Below are positions 48,201 through 56,923 of a DNA stretch of 64,000 nt, in pieces. Every line of letters starts with the position of its first letter. Within the stretch, counting starts at the first letter, position 1. The stretch comes from Leifsonia williamsii. GTDB lineage: Bacteria > Actinomycetota > Actinomycetes > Actinomycetales > Microbacteriaceae. Position numbers and translations under genes: made by a program. The DNA is taken from positions 3,286,001 to 3,350,000 of the forward strand of contig NZ_JAROCF010000001.1 of the NCBI RefSeq assembly GCF_030433685.1, written 5' to 3'. The notes under the pieces were generated by a model. That model saw only the letters and a list, made by a program, of their open reading frames with translations, did no database searches and had not been told where the DNA came from.

Positions 48201-49155
48201 CTCACGCGCCCGCGACTCGGTGGCGAAGGTCGCGGAGGCGCGAACACCGAACGCGATCGAGCGCTCGGGCATCACGACCTGGGACCTCGACGAGCTCCCC
48301 CGCTTCGTCGACTCGACCACGAAGGGGCCGGGCGGCTCCACGAACACGATCCGGGCCTACCCGGCGCTCGTCGACGACGGCCAGAGCGTCAGTATCCGCC
48401 TCATGAGCACGCCCGCCGATCAGGCGCGCGAGCTGCCGGGCGGCGTCAGGAGGCTGCTGCTCGCGAGCATCCCGTCTCCGGTCGCGTACGTGCAGCAGCA
48501 CCTGACCTCCAACGAGAAGCTCACCCTCGCGGCGAGCCCCTACCCGAGCACCAAGGCGCTCTTCGACGACTGCCTGCTCGCGGTCATCGACTCGGTGCTG
48601 TACCGGATGAAGCCCGACGGCCAGGTGTTCATGCGCGCCGAGTTCGAGGCGGTGCGCGACCGCGTCTCGGGCATCGTCATGGATTCGATGTTCGAGACGG
48701 TCGCGCTGGTGTCGCGCATCCTCACTGCGGCTCGCGCTGCCGAGAAGGCGATCGCGGGGACGACGGCACTCCCGTACCTCGGCGCGCTCAACGACGCGAA
48801 GGCGCAGCTCGCGGGGCTGGTCTGGGCTGTCAAAGGTTCAGGGCCTGGCTTCGTGTCCGCGACGGGCCTCGAGCAGCTGCGCCACCTCCCCCGCTACCTC
48901 AACGGGATCACCCAGCGCATCCAGGCCCTCCCGGTGAACCCGGGTCGCGACCGCGCCTGGCAGACGCAGGTGGAGACCGCGGTCGCCCTCTATACGGACG
49001 CCGGCGGCCGCATCCCGCTCGCCCCGCACTCCCCCGAGAGGATCGTGCACGCGCGCTGGATGCTGGAGGAGTTCCGCGTCTCCCTCTTCGCCCAGTCCCT
49101 CGGCACGGCCGAGACGGTCTCCCTCCAGCGCATCCGCAAAGTCCTCGGCAACTAG
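45280..49155 (+). CDS. hrpA: HrpA-type DEAH-box ATP-dependent RNA helicase
   Basis: The 1291-residue helicase has Walker A GETGSGKT (residues 40-47), DEAH at 134-137 (TIIIDEAHERSLNID), SAT in LIITSATIDPQ, and QRSGRSGR in motif VI. Winged-helix, OB-like and long DUF3418 C-terminal regions typical of full-length bacterial HrpA follow. HrpA unwinds RNA and helps rescue collided ribosomes in E. coli. TAGACT (45265-45270) ends nine bases before the ATG, giving a very short leader. Confidence 0.95.
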   Translation: MSAPAASLPRIVFPPELPVSQKREEIARAIRDHQVVIVAGETGSGKTTQLPKIALELGRERIGHTQPRRIAARTIAERIAEELGQQVGGLVGYQVRFTDRASAETRIKLMTDGILLNEMHHDRLLRRYDTIIIDEAHERSLNIDFLLGYLKQLLPQRPDLKLIITSATIDPQSFAAHFAAADGTPAPIVEVSGRTYPVEVRYRPLVAEAMDDEDDPDPVPSADRDYLQGINDALDELAREAPGDVLVFLSGENEIRDAADAVRGRNLPGTEVLPLYGRLSAAEQHRVFQPSSVPGVRRRVILATNVAETSLTVPGIKYVVDAGTARISRYSVRAKVQRLPIEAVSQASANQRSGRSGRTSDGIAIRLYSQEDFEKRPEFTEPEILRTNLAAVILQMISLGLGDIAAFPFLTPPDSRGIKDGLDLLTELGAITKGKDGQNALTKVGRSLALLPIDPRFARMVVESKQHNTSREVMAIVAGLTVQDPRERPVEKRGSADEKHARFADPTSDFLTLLNLWNYLEEKQKELSSSAFRRLCKAEYLNFLRVREWQDVYRQLRQLAKPVGLTIGDPRVDPDGIHKSLLAGLLSHIGLKDLAASGNKGGARSRQSEYLGARQARFVIFPGSTLAKKQPAALMSAELVETSRLFARMNAAIDPAWAEPIAGDLCKRQYSEPHWEKNQGSVVAYERVTLFGVPIIPRRRIQYSRIDAELSRELFIRHALVDGEWDSKQAFDRANRRLRDELRELEERTRRRDILSDDEVVFEFYDKRVPAHVVSTRSFEGWWKKARHETPDLLTMTPESLLDEEAAEVDEDAFPPVWRQGDQRLTLRYRFEPGAEDDGVTVQVPLPLLAGLLPDGFDWQVPGLRHELVTALIKSLPKAIRRQVVPAADWAQRLLGELAGTAGMRAHEGEKPAASLVDTLAAVISRLTGSRVSGTDFDLDRLPPHLRPTFQVIGERGRPLAAGKDLAALQDRLRSRARDSVAKVAEARTPNAIERSGITTWDLDELPRFVDSTTKGPGGSTNTIRAYPALVDDGQSVSIRLMSTPADQARELPGGVRRLLLASIPSPVAYVQQHLTSNEKLTLAASPYPSTKALFDDCLLAVIDSVLYRMKPDGQVFMRAEFEAVRDRVSGIVMDSMFETVALVSRILTAARAAEKAIAGTTALPYLGALNDAKAQLAGLVWAVKGSGPGFVSATGLEQLRHLPRYLNGITQRIQALPVNPGRDRAWQTQVETAVALYTDAGGRIPLAPHSPERIVHARWMLEEFRVSLFAQSLGTAETVSLQRIRKVLGN

Positions 49156-49169
49156 CGGCCGGGCCGGGC

Positions 49170-49922
49170 TCAGACGGGCAGGTGGAAGCCGCCGTTCGAC
49201 TGGAGGAGCTGGCCGTTGATCCAGCCGCCGCGGTCGCTCAGCAGGAACCCGACCAGGTCGGCGGTGTCCTGCGGGGTGCCCAGGCGACCCAGGGCGGTCT
49301 CGGCGCGCAGCGACTCCGCCAGCTCGGGCGTCATCCAGCCGGTGTCGATCGGGCCCGGGTTCACCAGGTTGGCGGTGATGCCGAGGTGCGCCAGCTCGAC
49401 CGCCGCCGCCTGCACGATCCGGTCCAACGCACCCTTGCTGGCGCCGTACGGGAGGTTGTGCGCGGTGTGATCGCTCGTGAGTGCGACGATCCTCCCCGAG
49501 CCGTGGGGTTGCTCGAACTGCTCGGCGAACGCCTTGATCAGCAGCCAAGTGCCTCGGGTGTTCACCGCGAAGTGCCGGTCGAACGCCTCCACAGAGGTGT
49601 CGAGGAGGCCGGAGTCGACCGAGTGCGCGTGGCTCGCGACGATCGCGCGCACCGGGCCGAGTCCCGCTCGCACGCGGTTCAGCGCCAGCGCGGGCGCCTC
49701 CGGGTTGGCGAGGTCGACGGAGACGGGGAGGGCCTGCGCACCGAGCGCACGCAGCGCGTCGGCGAGCTCCTCGTGCGTTCCCGACCCCCACGGCATCGAC
49801 GCGTCGTAGTCGTCCCAGAAGGCGAAGGCGACCTCCCAGCCGTCGGCGGCCAGCCGCCGGGCGATGCCGTCGCCGATGGACCCGGGCCGGCTGGCCCCCG
49901 TGATGAACGCGACCGGACGCAT
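49170..49922 (-). CDS. Short-chain dehydrogenase/reductase
   Basis: The 250-residue SDR has the nucleotide loop ITGASRPGSIGDGIARRLA, the Ser-Tyr-Lys triad around ALTSDHTAHNLPYGASKGAL, and the C-terminal GFLLSDRGGWINGQLLQSNGG. The loop GxxxxxSIGxGIA is slightly longer than classical FabG and resembles proteins annotated as 3-oxoacyl-ACP reductase homologs. Substrate unknown. TAGGGT ends six bases before the ATG. It is probably not co-transcribed with the ABC importer upstream on the same strand, since a strong hairpin lies between. Confidence 0.9.
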   Translation of the reverse strand: MRPVAFITGASRPGSIGDGIARRLAADGWEVAFAFWDDYDASMPWGSGTHEELADALRALGAQALPVSVDLANPEAPALALNRVRAGLGPVRAIVASHAHSVDSGLLDTSVEAFDRHFAVNTRGTWLLIKAFAEQFEQPHGSGRIVALTSDHTAHNLPYGASKGALDRIVQAAAVELAHLGITANLVNPGPIDTGWMTPELAESLRAETALGRLGTPQDTADLVGFLLSDRGGWINGQLLQSNGGFHLPV

Positions 49923-49934
49923 CCCCCGACCCTA

Positions 49935-49994
49935 TCCGTTCCGGACTTCGGCCCGCGACACGCCGGGGGCGAGCGGGCAGAAGTCCGGAACGGA
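49935..49994. terminator. Hairpin downstream of the ABC importer, copy B of a dispersed family
   Basis: Arms 49935-49949 and 49980-49994 are exact 15-base complements. It follows the importer ATPase stop (minus strand) and should end that operon. The core GCCCGCGACACGCCG (49951-49965) is shared with copy A at 25007-25072. Confidence 0.75.
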
Positions 49995-50004
49995 GGGCGG
50001 GAGG

Positions 50005-50781
50005 CTAGAGCACCTTCGAGAGGAACGCCTGCGTGCGCTGGTGCTGCGGGTTCGCGAGCACCTCGCGCGGGTCGCCGGCCTCGACGACCACGCCGCCGTC
50101 CATGAACACCAGCTCGTCGGCGACCTCGCGGGCGAAGCCCATCTCGTGCGTGACGACGATCATCGTCATGCCGGATCGCGCCAGCTCCTTCATCACGTCG
50201 AGCACCTCGCCGACCAGCTCGGGGTCGAGCGCGGAGGTCGGCTCGTCGAACAGCATGAGCTTCGGGTCCATCGCCAGCGCACGGGCGATGGCGACGCGTT
50301 GCTGCTGGCCGCCGGAGAGCTGAGACGGGTAGTGGTCGCCCTTGTCGGCGAGGCCCACCCGGGCGAGCAGCTCCTTCGCCCGCTCGACCGCGCGCGCTTT
50401 CGGCAGCCCCTTCACGCGGATCGGCGCCTCGATGATGTTCTCGAGGGCCGTCATGTGCGGGAAGAGGTTGAACCGCTGGAACACCATGCCGATCTCGCGG
50501 CGCTGGCGGGCGGCCTCCTTCGGCTTCAGCTCGTAGAGCTTGTCGCCGTGCTGGCGGTACCCGACGACCTCGCCGTCGACCGAGAGCCGGCCACGGTCGA
50601 CGACCTCGAGGTGGTTGATGCAGCGCAGGAAGGTCGACTTGCCGGAGCCGGACGGGCCGATGATGCAGAGCACCTCGCCCGGTCGCACCGACAGCGAGAT
50701 GCTCTTGAGCACCTCGTTGCTGCCGAAGCTCTTCGAGACGCCCTCGGCGAGCACCATGGGGGTCGTGGTCACGTCGGTCAT
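50005..50781 (-). CDS. Polar amino-acid ABC importer, ATPase
   Basis: The 258-residue GlnQ-type ATPase has Walker A GPSGSGKS (residues 42-49), Q-loop [11 protein letters not shown], signature LSGGQQQR, Walker [13 protein letters not shown] and H-loop VVTHEMGFA. It energises amino-acid uptake with the permease encoded immediately upstream (4-base overlap at 50778-50781). A short Lys-rich insert ([15 protein letters not shown]) marks the subfamily. Order is binding protein, permease, ATPase. Confidence 0.93.
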   Translation of the reverse strand: MTDVTTTPMVLAEGVSKSFGSNEVLKSISLSVRPGEVLCIIGPSGSGKSTFLRCINHLEVVDRGRLSVDGEVVGYRQHGDKLYELKPKEAARQRREIGMVFQRFNLFPHMTALENIIEAPIRVKGLPKARAVERAKELLARVGLADKGDHYPSQLSGGQQQRVAIARALAMDPKLMLFDEPTSALDPELVGEVLDVMKELARSGMTMIVVTHEMGFAREVADELVFMDGGVVVEAGDPREVLANPQHQRTQAFLSKVL

Positions 50782-51641
50782 CCCTTGCCTCCGAGGTCGT
50801 TGCCGTCCGGTGCGCCGGCCGCGGGCAGCGCGCCCGTCGCGAGGGCGGGCTCCTGCCGGTCGGGGCGGCGCGCGTTCACACCGCGGGAGTACCGCTTCTC
50901 GAGGAAGTACTGGCCCACCATCAGGATGGAGGTGAACAGCAGGTACCACAGCGACGCGACGATCAGCAGCGGGATCGGCGTGTAGGTGACGGCGGAGATG
51001 TCGCGCGCGACGCCGTACAGGTCGGTCGTCAGCGGGATGGCCGCCACCAGCGAGGTGGTCTTCAGCATCGAGATGACCTCGTTGCCCGTCGGCGGGATGA
51101 TCACGCGCATGGCCTGCGGGATGACGATCCGCGTCATGGTCTGCCACCACGACATGCCGAGCGCGGTCGCCGCCTCCTCCTGGCCCTGGTCGACCGAGAG
51201 CAGGCCGGCGCGCACGATCTCCGCCATGTAGGCGGACTCGTTGAGCGCGAGACCGATCACCGCGATGACGAACGCGTTCTGCATGAAGCCGAGGTCGAAG
51301 TCGAACCCGATGTCGGTCCACGGCACGCCGAGGAACAGCTGCGGATAGATCAGCGAGAACAGGCCCCAGAAGACCAGCTGCACGTAGACCGGGGTGCCGC
51401 GGAAGATCCACAGGTAGAGCCACGAGATGCTCTTCACGACCGGGTTCGGCGAGAGCCGCATCACCGCGAGCACGAGGCCCAGGACGATGCCGATGACCAT
51501 CGAGTAGACGGTGAGCTGGAGGGTGACGAGCGCAGCCGCGCTGATGCGCTTGTCGAACACGTACTTGCCGACGTACTGCCAGCCGTACGCTTCGCGCTGG
51601 GAGGCGTCGACGATGAACCACACCAGCAGGAGGATGAGCAC
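50778..51641 (-). CDS. Polar amino-acid ABC importer, permease (N-terminus apparently frameshifted)
   Basis: The open frame from GTG 51641 encodes 287 residues of a HisM/GlnP-type permease: five membrane helices and the EAA loop [33 protein letters not shown]. The frame continues upstream with protein-like sequence ([20 protein letters not shown]) but has no start codon. ATG 51727 with MSQGTTP lies in another frame. One extra C in the five-C run at 51707-51711 would join them, giving MSQGTTPRPASEP. So either a base is missing or the protein starts unusually late, inside the first hydrophobic region. Confidence 0.88.
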   Translation of the reverse strand: MLILLLVWFIVDASQREAYGWQYVGKYVFDKRISAAALVTLQLTVYSMVIGIVLGLVLAVMRLSPNPVVKSISWLYLWIFRGTPVYVQLVFWGLFSLIYPQLFLGVPWTDIGFDFDLGFMQNAFVIAVIGLALNESAYMAEIVRAGLLSVDQGQEEAATALGMSWWQTMTRIVIPQAMRVIIPPTGNEVISMLKTTSLVAAIPLTTDLYGVARDISAVTYTPIPLLIVASLWYLLFTSILMVGQYFLEKRYSRGVNARRPDRQEPALATGALPAAGAPDGNDLGGKG

Positions 51642-51732
51642 CGCGGCGAAGACGATCCGCCACGGGTGCCGGAGCTTGATGGCCTTGATGGGCTCAGAGG
51701 CCGGCCGGGGGTGGTGCCCTGGGACATGCGTG

Positions 51733-52635
51733 TCAGCCCTTCGAGGCGGCGTTGACGTCGGCGGTCTCGACCGCGCCGTCCTCGACGCCCCACTTCTTCA
51801 GGATCTTGCCGTAGCTGCCGTCGTCGATCAGCGCCTGGACGGTCTTCTGCAGCACCGGGGTCAGCTCCGAGTCCTTGGCGACGGGGAGGCCGTAGGGCGC
51901 CTCGTCGAAGGTCTTGCCGGCGGCCTCGAGCTTGCCGTTCGACTTCGAGATCGCGTACAGGGTGACGGGCGAGTCGGCGCTGAGGGCGTCGGCCTTGCCC
52001 AGGATGACCGCGTTGGTGGCGTCGTCCTGGGTGTCGTAGCGGAGGGCCTGGATGGCCGGCTTGCCGGCGTCCGTGCACTTCTTCGACTTGGCGGGGACCT
52101 CGTCGGTGTCCTCGTACGTGGTCGACTGCACCGCGACCTTCAGGCCGCACGCGTCGTCGGGGTCGATGCTCTTGCCCTTCTGCGCCGCCCAGAGGATGCC
52201 GGCCGAGTAGTAGTTGACGAAGTCGACCTGCTGCTCGCGCTCGGTGGTGTCGGTGAAGGACGACATGCCGAAGTCGTCCTTGCCGCCGGCGACGCTCGGG
52301 ATGATGTTGTCGAACTTCGCGATCGCGAAGTCGACGTCGACGCCCAGCTTGGCGGCGATCGCCTTGGTGAGGTCGACCTCCCAGCCGACAGGCTTGCCGT
52401 TGTCGTCCTTGTACTCGTTCGGCGGATACGTGTTGTCCATGCCGACGACGAGCTTCCCGGCCGACTTGACCTTCTCGGGGAGCTGGTTCGCCAGCGAGTC
52501 GTCCTTCTTGACGTCGACGGCAGCGGCGCTCGACGTTGAGTCGCTGCTCGGCGTGGAGTTGTCGACGCAGCCCGTGAGGGACAGGGCCGCGACGGCGGCG
52601 ATGGCGGCGATGGGCGCCGCGGATCGGATGCGCAT
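51733..52635 (-). CDS. Polar amino-acid ABC importer, substrate-binding lipoprotein
   Basis: The 300-residue SBP_bac_3 protein has a lipoprotein signal with lipobox LSLTGC (Cys23), a Ser/Thr-rich tether, then KLVVGMDNTYPPNEYKDD and GWEVDLTKAIAAKLGVDVDF, the amino-acid-binding domain. VQSTTYEDTDEVPAKSKKC contains one of two extra Cys that may form a disulfide. I start at ATG 52635, with GAAGGA about 11 bases upstream. The specific amino acid cannot be told. Confidence 0.92.
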   Translation of the reverse strand: MRIRSAAPIAAIAAVAALSLTGCVDNSTPSSDSTSSAAAVDVKKDDSLANQLPEKVKSAGKLVVGMDNTYPPNEYKDDNGKPVGWEVDLTKAIAAKLGVDVDFAIAKFDNIIPSVAGGKDDFGMSSFTDTTEREQQVDFVNYYSAGILWAAQKGKSIDPDDACGLKVAVQSTTYEDTDEVPAKSKKCTDAGKPAIQALRYDTQDDATNAVILGKADALSADSPVTLYAISKSNGKLEAAGKTFDEAPYGLPVAKDSELTPVLQKTVQALIDDGSYGKILKKWGVEDGAVETADVNAASKG

Positions 52636-52857
52636 GATTGTTGTCGTCCTTCTTCCTGGTGCAGTGTGTGTGCAGGAGGGGTAAGGGGAGGATACCCCAG
52701 GCACAGCCGGGTACCTTCACACTAATTCGCGCGTGCGTCGCAGCTTTTCCTGCATGTTTCGGACAGATTTCGCGAATTCCTGCGCGGAATCCGTCGTGCG
52801 GATGCGGGCGCGGCGGCGGCATGGGCGCTCGGCGCGGCCTGCGGTTATGGTCGATGC
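52636..52857. promoter_or_regulatory. Divergent promoter region with spaced inverted repeat
   Basis: This 222-base spacer has an AT-richer core. AATTCGCG (52724-52731) and CGCGAATT (52771-52778) form an exact inverted repeat, and a related GAATTCC/GGAATCC pair follows. Minus-strand TATCCT (52691-52696) is a possible -10 for the importer. I see no further gene. Confidence 0.4.
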
Positions 52858-53376
52858 GTGATGCAACCGATACCGCAGCCTCCGACACCCCTCGCCGATC
52901 GGGCGACCGTCGTCGTCACCCGGCCCGACGACCCGCTCGCGGCGCCGCTGGTCGAGGAGCTGTCGCGAGAGTACGACGAGCGGTATGGCCTCAATGACGG
53001 CATCCCCTCGTCGGCTGAGCTCTCGCGCTACCCCGCCGAGCGGTTCACGGAGGAGGAGGGCGGCACGTTCCTCCTCCTCGTCGACGACGGCCGCCCGGTC
53101 GCGGGCGGCGCCTTCATGCGCGAGGACGACACGACGGTCGAGATCAAGCGCGTCTGGACGCACTCCGGCTTCCGCCGCCAGGGCCTCGCCCGGCGCGTCA
53201 TGGCGGAGCTGGAGCGGGAGGCGGCGCGCCGCGGCATCCGCACCGTCGTCCTCACCACCGGCGCCCGCCAGCCCGAGGCGGTCGCCCTCTACCTCGCGCT
53301 GGGCTACAGCCCCCTCTTCGACCTCGACGGCGACTGGGAGCAGGTGTCGTACCTGGGCTTCCGGAAGGAGCTGTAG
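52858..53376 (+). CDS. GNAT-family N-acetyltransferase
   Basis: The 172-residue acetyltransferase has the GNAT core: strands GTFLLLVDDGRPVAGGAFM and TVEIKRVWTHSG, the acetyl-CoA loop GFRRQGLARRVMAELE, and a late YLALGYSPLF. Substrate unknown. GTG 52858 has TATGGT ending six bases upstream. It stands between two minus-strand units. Confidence 0.87.
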   Translation: MMQPIPQPPTPLADRATVVVTRPDDPLAAPLVEELSREYDERYGLNDGIPSSAELSRYPAERFTEEEGGTFLLLVDDGRPVAGGAFMREDDTTVEIKRVWTHSGFRRQGLARRVMAELEREAARRGIRTVVLTTGARQPEAVALYLALGYSPLFDLDGDWEQVSYLGFRKEL

Positions 53377-53387
53377 CCGGGAGGCTG

Positions 53388-55418
53388 CTAGCAGGCGCGC
53401 ATGCCCTGGACCGCCGTCCCGAGCGACGCCGTCCCGCCGATCAGGGTGACGGCCTGCGTCTGCCAGCTCGCCATCGCGTTCAGCACGGGACGCTCCACGC
53501 AGCCCTGCTGCGTGATCAGCAGCGGCTGGTGCTTCTTGCCGGCCAGCACGGAGCCGGCCAGCGCGTCGGCGAAGCCGACGCCGTTGGCCAGCAGCATGGT
53601 GCTGCCGTTGGGGAAGACCGCCTTCGCGAGCAGCTGCGAGGTCTCCCAGCGCGTCGCGCCCCCGACGCGGACCGTCTTCGCCTGGCCCGCGAGCTGCTTC
53701 GCGATCCCCGCCGAGACGGAGGCGGTGCCGCCGACGATCGTGATCTTCTGGGGCTTGAGCCGCTGGATCGCCTGCAGGGTCGCGGTGTCGACCGCCCCGT
53801 TGCTGCCCGGCACCGTCAGCACGGGCGACCCGTCGGAGGCTCCGGCGGCGGAGGCGGCGAGCGAGTCGGGGAAGCCGATGCCGCTGGCGACGTAGAGGTT
53901 GGCGATGCCGGCCGTCTTGTAGACCGACGCGACGAGCTTGCGGGCGGTGTCGTAGCGGTCGCCGCCGGCGATCCTGCTGACGTTCGGGACGATCGTCCTG
54001 AGCTGATGCTCCGTCCCGGCCGAGATGGCCTGCGCGCCTCCGACGACGACGATCCGCGTCGCCTTGAGCCGGCGGATCTCGTCGGCGACGCTCTTGGGCA
54101 GGCCGGCGGCGAGCGGCGCCAGGAGGACCGGCCCGTTCTGGGTGACCGCGGCGGGTCCGGTGACCAGCGCGTCGGGGAAGTTCCAGCCGTTGGCGACGTA
54201 GACGACGCTCGCTCCCGACGGGTACGCCTGCTTCGACACCTGCACGGAGGTCTCGGAGCGGTCGGCGCCGGCGACGCGCGCGGTCGTCATGTTGAGGGCG
54301 AGCCTCCACCCCGGGTGCGTCGCCGTGAAGCTCTGGGAGGAGCCCTGCAGCGGGTAGACCGCCGAGAACCCATCCGTGTCGGTGCACTGGGCCGTCGTCC
54401 ATGCCCCCGACGAGTTGATGCCGACCGCGTACGTGCCGATCATCGCCGCGCCGCCGCTGTCGCCGTGGTACATGCACATGCTCGTGGCGACGGAGTTGAC
54501 GGTGGTGATCCTGCCGGAGGCGTCTCCGACCTCCTGCTGGTAGTTGACCGCGAGGACCTTGCCGCACGTCCACCCGGTCGTCCGGCCCGACTTGCAGATG
54601 GGCGCGCCGACGGTGGCGGTGATCATGCCGCGGACGGGGACGGTGCTGCCGTTCCAGGTGGAGGTCGCGGGCTTGAGGTTCACGGCGGCGTTGGTCGCCA
54701 TGATGAGGCCGCCGTCGTTGCCGTTGCCGTAGCGGAAGGACGCCTGATCCAGCGGGCCGATGACGGCTCCGATGGCCCCGCCCTGATTCGGGCCGGTCTG
54801 GTTGACCATGGAGGCGGTGATCGTCCCGCCGGGCGCGGGGCCGTCGGCGAGCAGGCAGTGCCCGGCCGTGGCCACCGAGCGGGCGTTGGACGCGGTGAAG
54901 CCGTTGAAGCCGGTGGAGCAGAGGACGCCGTTCTGCGTCCAGCCGGTCCCGTTGAGCAGGTCCGCGTACGCCGAAGCGCGCCGGGAGAGATCCGGGGCTG
55001 CGGGAGGCTCGGCGACGGTCGGGGTGGCGCCCGCGTCCGCCGCCGCCTGCTGCTCCTCCGGGGTGGAGACGTGCACGTTGATGGTCGTGTCGTCGAGCCA
55101 GACGTCGGCCGGGTCGATGCCGGCGCCCTCCAGCTGCGGGAGGATGTCGGAGGCCTTCGCGGCGGCGTCCGCGCTCGCGAGGTACTGATCGGGGGTGAGG
55201 TCGAGGTCGCGCTCCAGGGCCTGGGTCAGCCCCTCCGGGATCGCACCGGGCCCCTCGTCGCCGGAGCCCTCCGCCGGGCCGACGGGCGTCGGCGCGACAT
55301 CGCGGCCGGACGGGTCCACCGGAACGGCGGCCGCCGGCGCGGCCTGCACCGCACCGGCCACGAGCATGACGGCGAACGCGGCGGCGAGGCCGCCTCCTGG
55401 TGCACGGCGCACGGACAT
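53388..55418 (-). CDS. Secreted trypsin-like serine protease with cell-wall-binding repeats
   Basis: The 676-residue protein has a signal peptide (about residues 1-32), a Pro/Gly/Glu-rich spacer, an inhibitory prodomain-like part (about 60-140) and an S1 chymotrypsin-fold domain. The triad is His187 (SVATAGHC), Asp235 (GNGNDGGLI) and Ser321 (YHGDSGGAA), with Cys pairs as in alpha-lytic/streptogrisin proteases. Three type-2 cell-wall-binding repeats (about 385-676) should hold the protease on the envelope. All catalytic residues are intact. Nutrition or turnover of cell-surface proteins is inferred. Confidence 0.9.
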   Translation of the reverse strand: MSVRRAPGGGLAAAFAVMLVAGAVQAAPAAAVPVDPSGRDVAPTPVGPAEGSGDEGPGAIPEGLTQALERDLDLTPDQYLASADAAAKASDILPQLEGAGIDPADVWLDDTTINVHVSTPEEQQAAADAGATPTVAEPPAAPDLSRRASAYADLLNGTGWTQNGVLCSTGFNGFTASNARSVATAGHCLLADGPAPGGTITASMVNQTGPNQGGAIGAVIGPLDQASFRYGNGNDGGLIMATNAAVNLKPATSTWNGSTVPVRGMITATVGAPICKSGRTTGWTCGKVLAVNYQQEVGDASGRITTVNSVATSMCMYHGDSGGAAMIGTYAVGINSSGAWTTAQCTDTDGFSAVYPLQGSSQSFTATHPGWRLALNMTTARVAGADRSETSVQVSKQAYPSGASVVYVANGWNFPDALVTGPAAVTQNGPVLLAPLAAGLPKSVADEIRRLKATRIVVVGGAQAISAGTEHQLRTIVPNVSRIAGGDRYDTARKLVASVYKTAGIANLYVASGIGFPDSLAASAAGASDGSPVLTVPGSNGAVDTATLQAIQRLKPQKITIVGGTASVSAGIAKQLAGQAKTVRVGGATRWETSQLLAKAVFPNGSTMLLANGVGFADALAGSVLAGKKHQPLLITQQGCVERPVLNAMASWQTQAVTLIGGTASLGTAVQGMRAC

Positions 55419-55456
55419 CCCTCCTCGGATCGGCGCGGTGCCGTTCCGAGGCGACC

Positions 55457-56923
55457 TTAGCCCAGCAGCCGCCCGACCTCGGACACGAGGCGGGCGGCCG
55501 GTGTCCGCGTGTTGGCGGACACGCGGATGGCCGCGGCGAGCGGGCCGGTGCCCGCTCCGGTCGGGCTCGCCGCGCCTGCGTCGGCCGTGCCGAGCAGGTC
55601 GACGGCGTGCAGCGCCTCGATCGCGAGCACGTCGCGGGTGAGCGCGAGCGACCGCTGCGCGAGGCGCAGGGCGGGAGCCGCGAAGGAGGCGTGGTCCTCC
55701 ACGCCCGAGAGCGTCGTGCTGCCCAGTGTCACGGGCACGGCCAGCTGCTTCAGCTCTGCCGTGTCGGAGGCCGCTGTGTAGAGCAGGAGGCCGGGGACGG
55801 TCGTGCGACCGGCGGCGCGGGCGGGTGCGAGCGCGAGGGACAGCGCTGCCGTCCGCCGCTCCGCCGCGCTCGCGACGTGGGCGAGCGCGAGCCGGAGCGC
55901 CTCGAACGCGAGCGCGAGCGGGAGCGCCTGGAAGTTGCCGCCGGACACCATCGCCCCCGACGGGACGTCGACCACGGGGTTCTCGGAGCGGGCGGCGAGT
56001 TCCAGCTCCAGCTCCGCTCGCAGGCGGTCCACCGCCTCCCGCAGTGCTCCGTGGAGTTGCGGCGCCGTCCGGAAGGCCAGTGGGTCCTGGACGGTCGTCT
56101 CCCGGCTTGAGGCGAGCACGCGCCCGCCCGCCAGAGCCGCCCGGATCGCGGCCGCCGACGCGCGCTGCCCTGCGCCTCCGCGGGCCTCGGTCACGACCTC
56201 GCCGTACGGGCTGGGGTTGCCGGCCGGCCCGGTCGCGGCGACGGCCTCCAGCGAGAGCGCGACCGCGCGGTCCGCCGCCTCGGCGAGAGCGGCGGCATCG
56301 CGCAGCGCGAGCGCGCCGACGCCGATGCTGTACGCGTTGGAGCTGAGGGCCGCCAGCGCCTCGTGCGGCGCCAGGGCGAGCGGGCTCAACCCTGCCGTGG
56401 CGAGCGCCTCGGCCGCGGGCAGCTCCTCGCCGTCCGGCCCGATGACGAGACCTTCCCCTGTGACGACGGCGGCGACCTCGGCGAGCACCGTCAGGTCGGC
56501 GGCGCCCACCGAGCCCCGCGAGGGGATGACAGGGGTGATGCCCGCGTTCAGCAGCGCGGCGTACGCCTCGGCCAGTTCGGGGCGCACCCCCGCTCCCCCG
56601 CGGGTGAAGCCCGCGAGCCGCGCGGCGACAACGGCACGCGCCTCCGCGACCGGCAGCGGGTCGCCGATGCCGCCCCGGTGATTGGCGATCGTCCGGCGCT
56701 GGAACGCGTCGAACTCCTCCGGATCGACGGCGTCGTCGCGGCCGGCGCCGAGCCGGCGGTTGAGCCCGTACACCGGCTCGCCCGATGCGATCGCCCGCTC
56801 GACGACGGTTCGGGAGGCGGCGAGCGCCTCCAGCGCCTCTGCCGTCAGCTCCACCCGCTCACCGTCGGCGATGGCCGCGATGTCGGCGGGCGTCGGAGCC
56901 CCGGCGCCGAAGCGGATCGTCAT
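55457..56923 (-). CDS. Aromatic/histidine ammonia-lyase-fold protein lacking the MIO triad
   Basis: The 488-residue protein matches the HAL/PAL/TAL fold: VYGLNRRLGAG near residue 51, TTVQDPLAFRTAPQLHGAL, SENPVVDVPSGAMVSGGNFQ and SAAERR. Active family members make the MIO cofactor from Ala-Ser-Gly in GSVGASGDL. Here the segment (137-144) reads GSVGAADL: Ser and Gly are gone and the loop is one residue short. NGT of the next helix is replaced by SSN. It may be a lyase or aminomutase of altered chemistry, or a non-catalytic paralog. The start codon overlaps the monooxygenase stop by one base (TGATG). Confidence 0.88.
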   Translation of the reverse strand: MTIRFGAGAPTPADIAAIADGERVELTAEALEALAASRTVVERAIASGEPVYGLNRRLGAGRDDAVDPEEFDAFQRRTIANHRGGIGDPLPVAEARAVVAARLAGFTRGGAGVRPELAEAYAALLNAGITPVIPSRGSVGAADLTVLAEVAAVVTGEGLVIGPDGEELPAAEALATAGLSPLALAPHEALAALSSNAYSIGVGALALRDAAALAEAADRAVALSLEAVAATGPAGNPSPYGEVVTEARGGAGQRASAAAIRAALAGGRVLASSRETTVQDPLAFRTAPQLHGALREAVDRLRAELELELAARSENPVVDVPSGAMVSGGNFQALPLALAFEALRLALAHVASAAERRTAALSLALAPARAAGRTTVPGLLLYTAASDTAELKQLAVPVTLGSTTLSGVEDHASFAAPALRLAQRSLALTRDVLAIEALHAVDLLGTADAGAASPTGAGTGPLAAAIRVSANTRTPAARLVSEVGRLLG

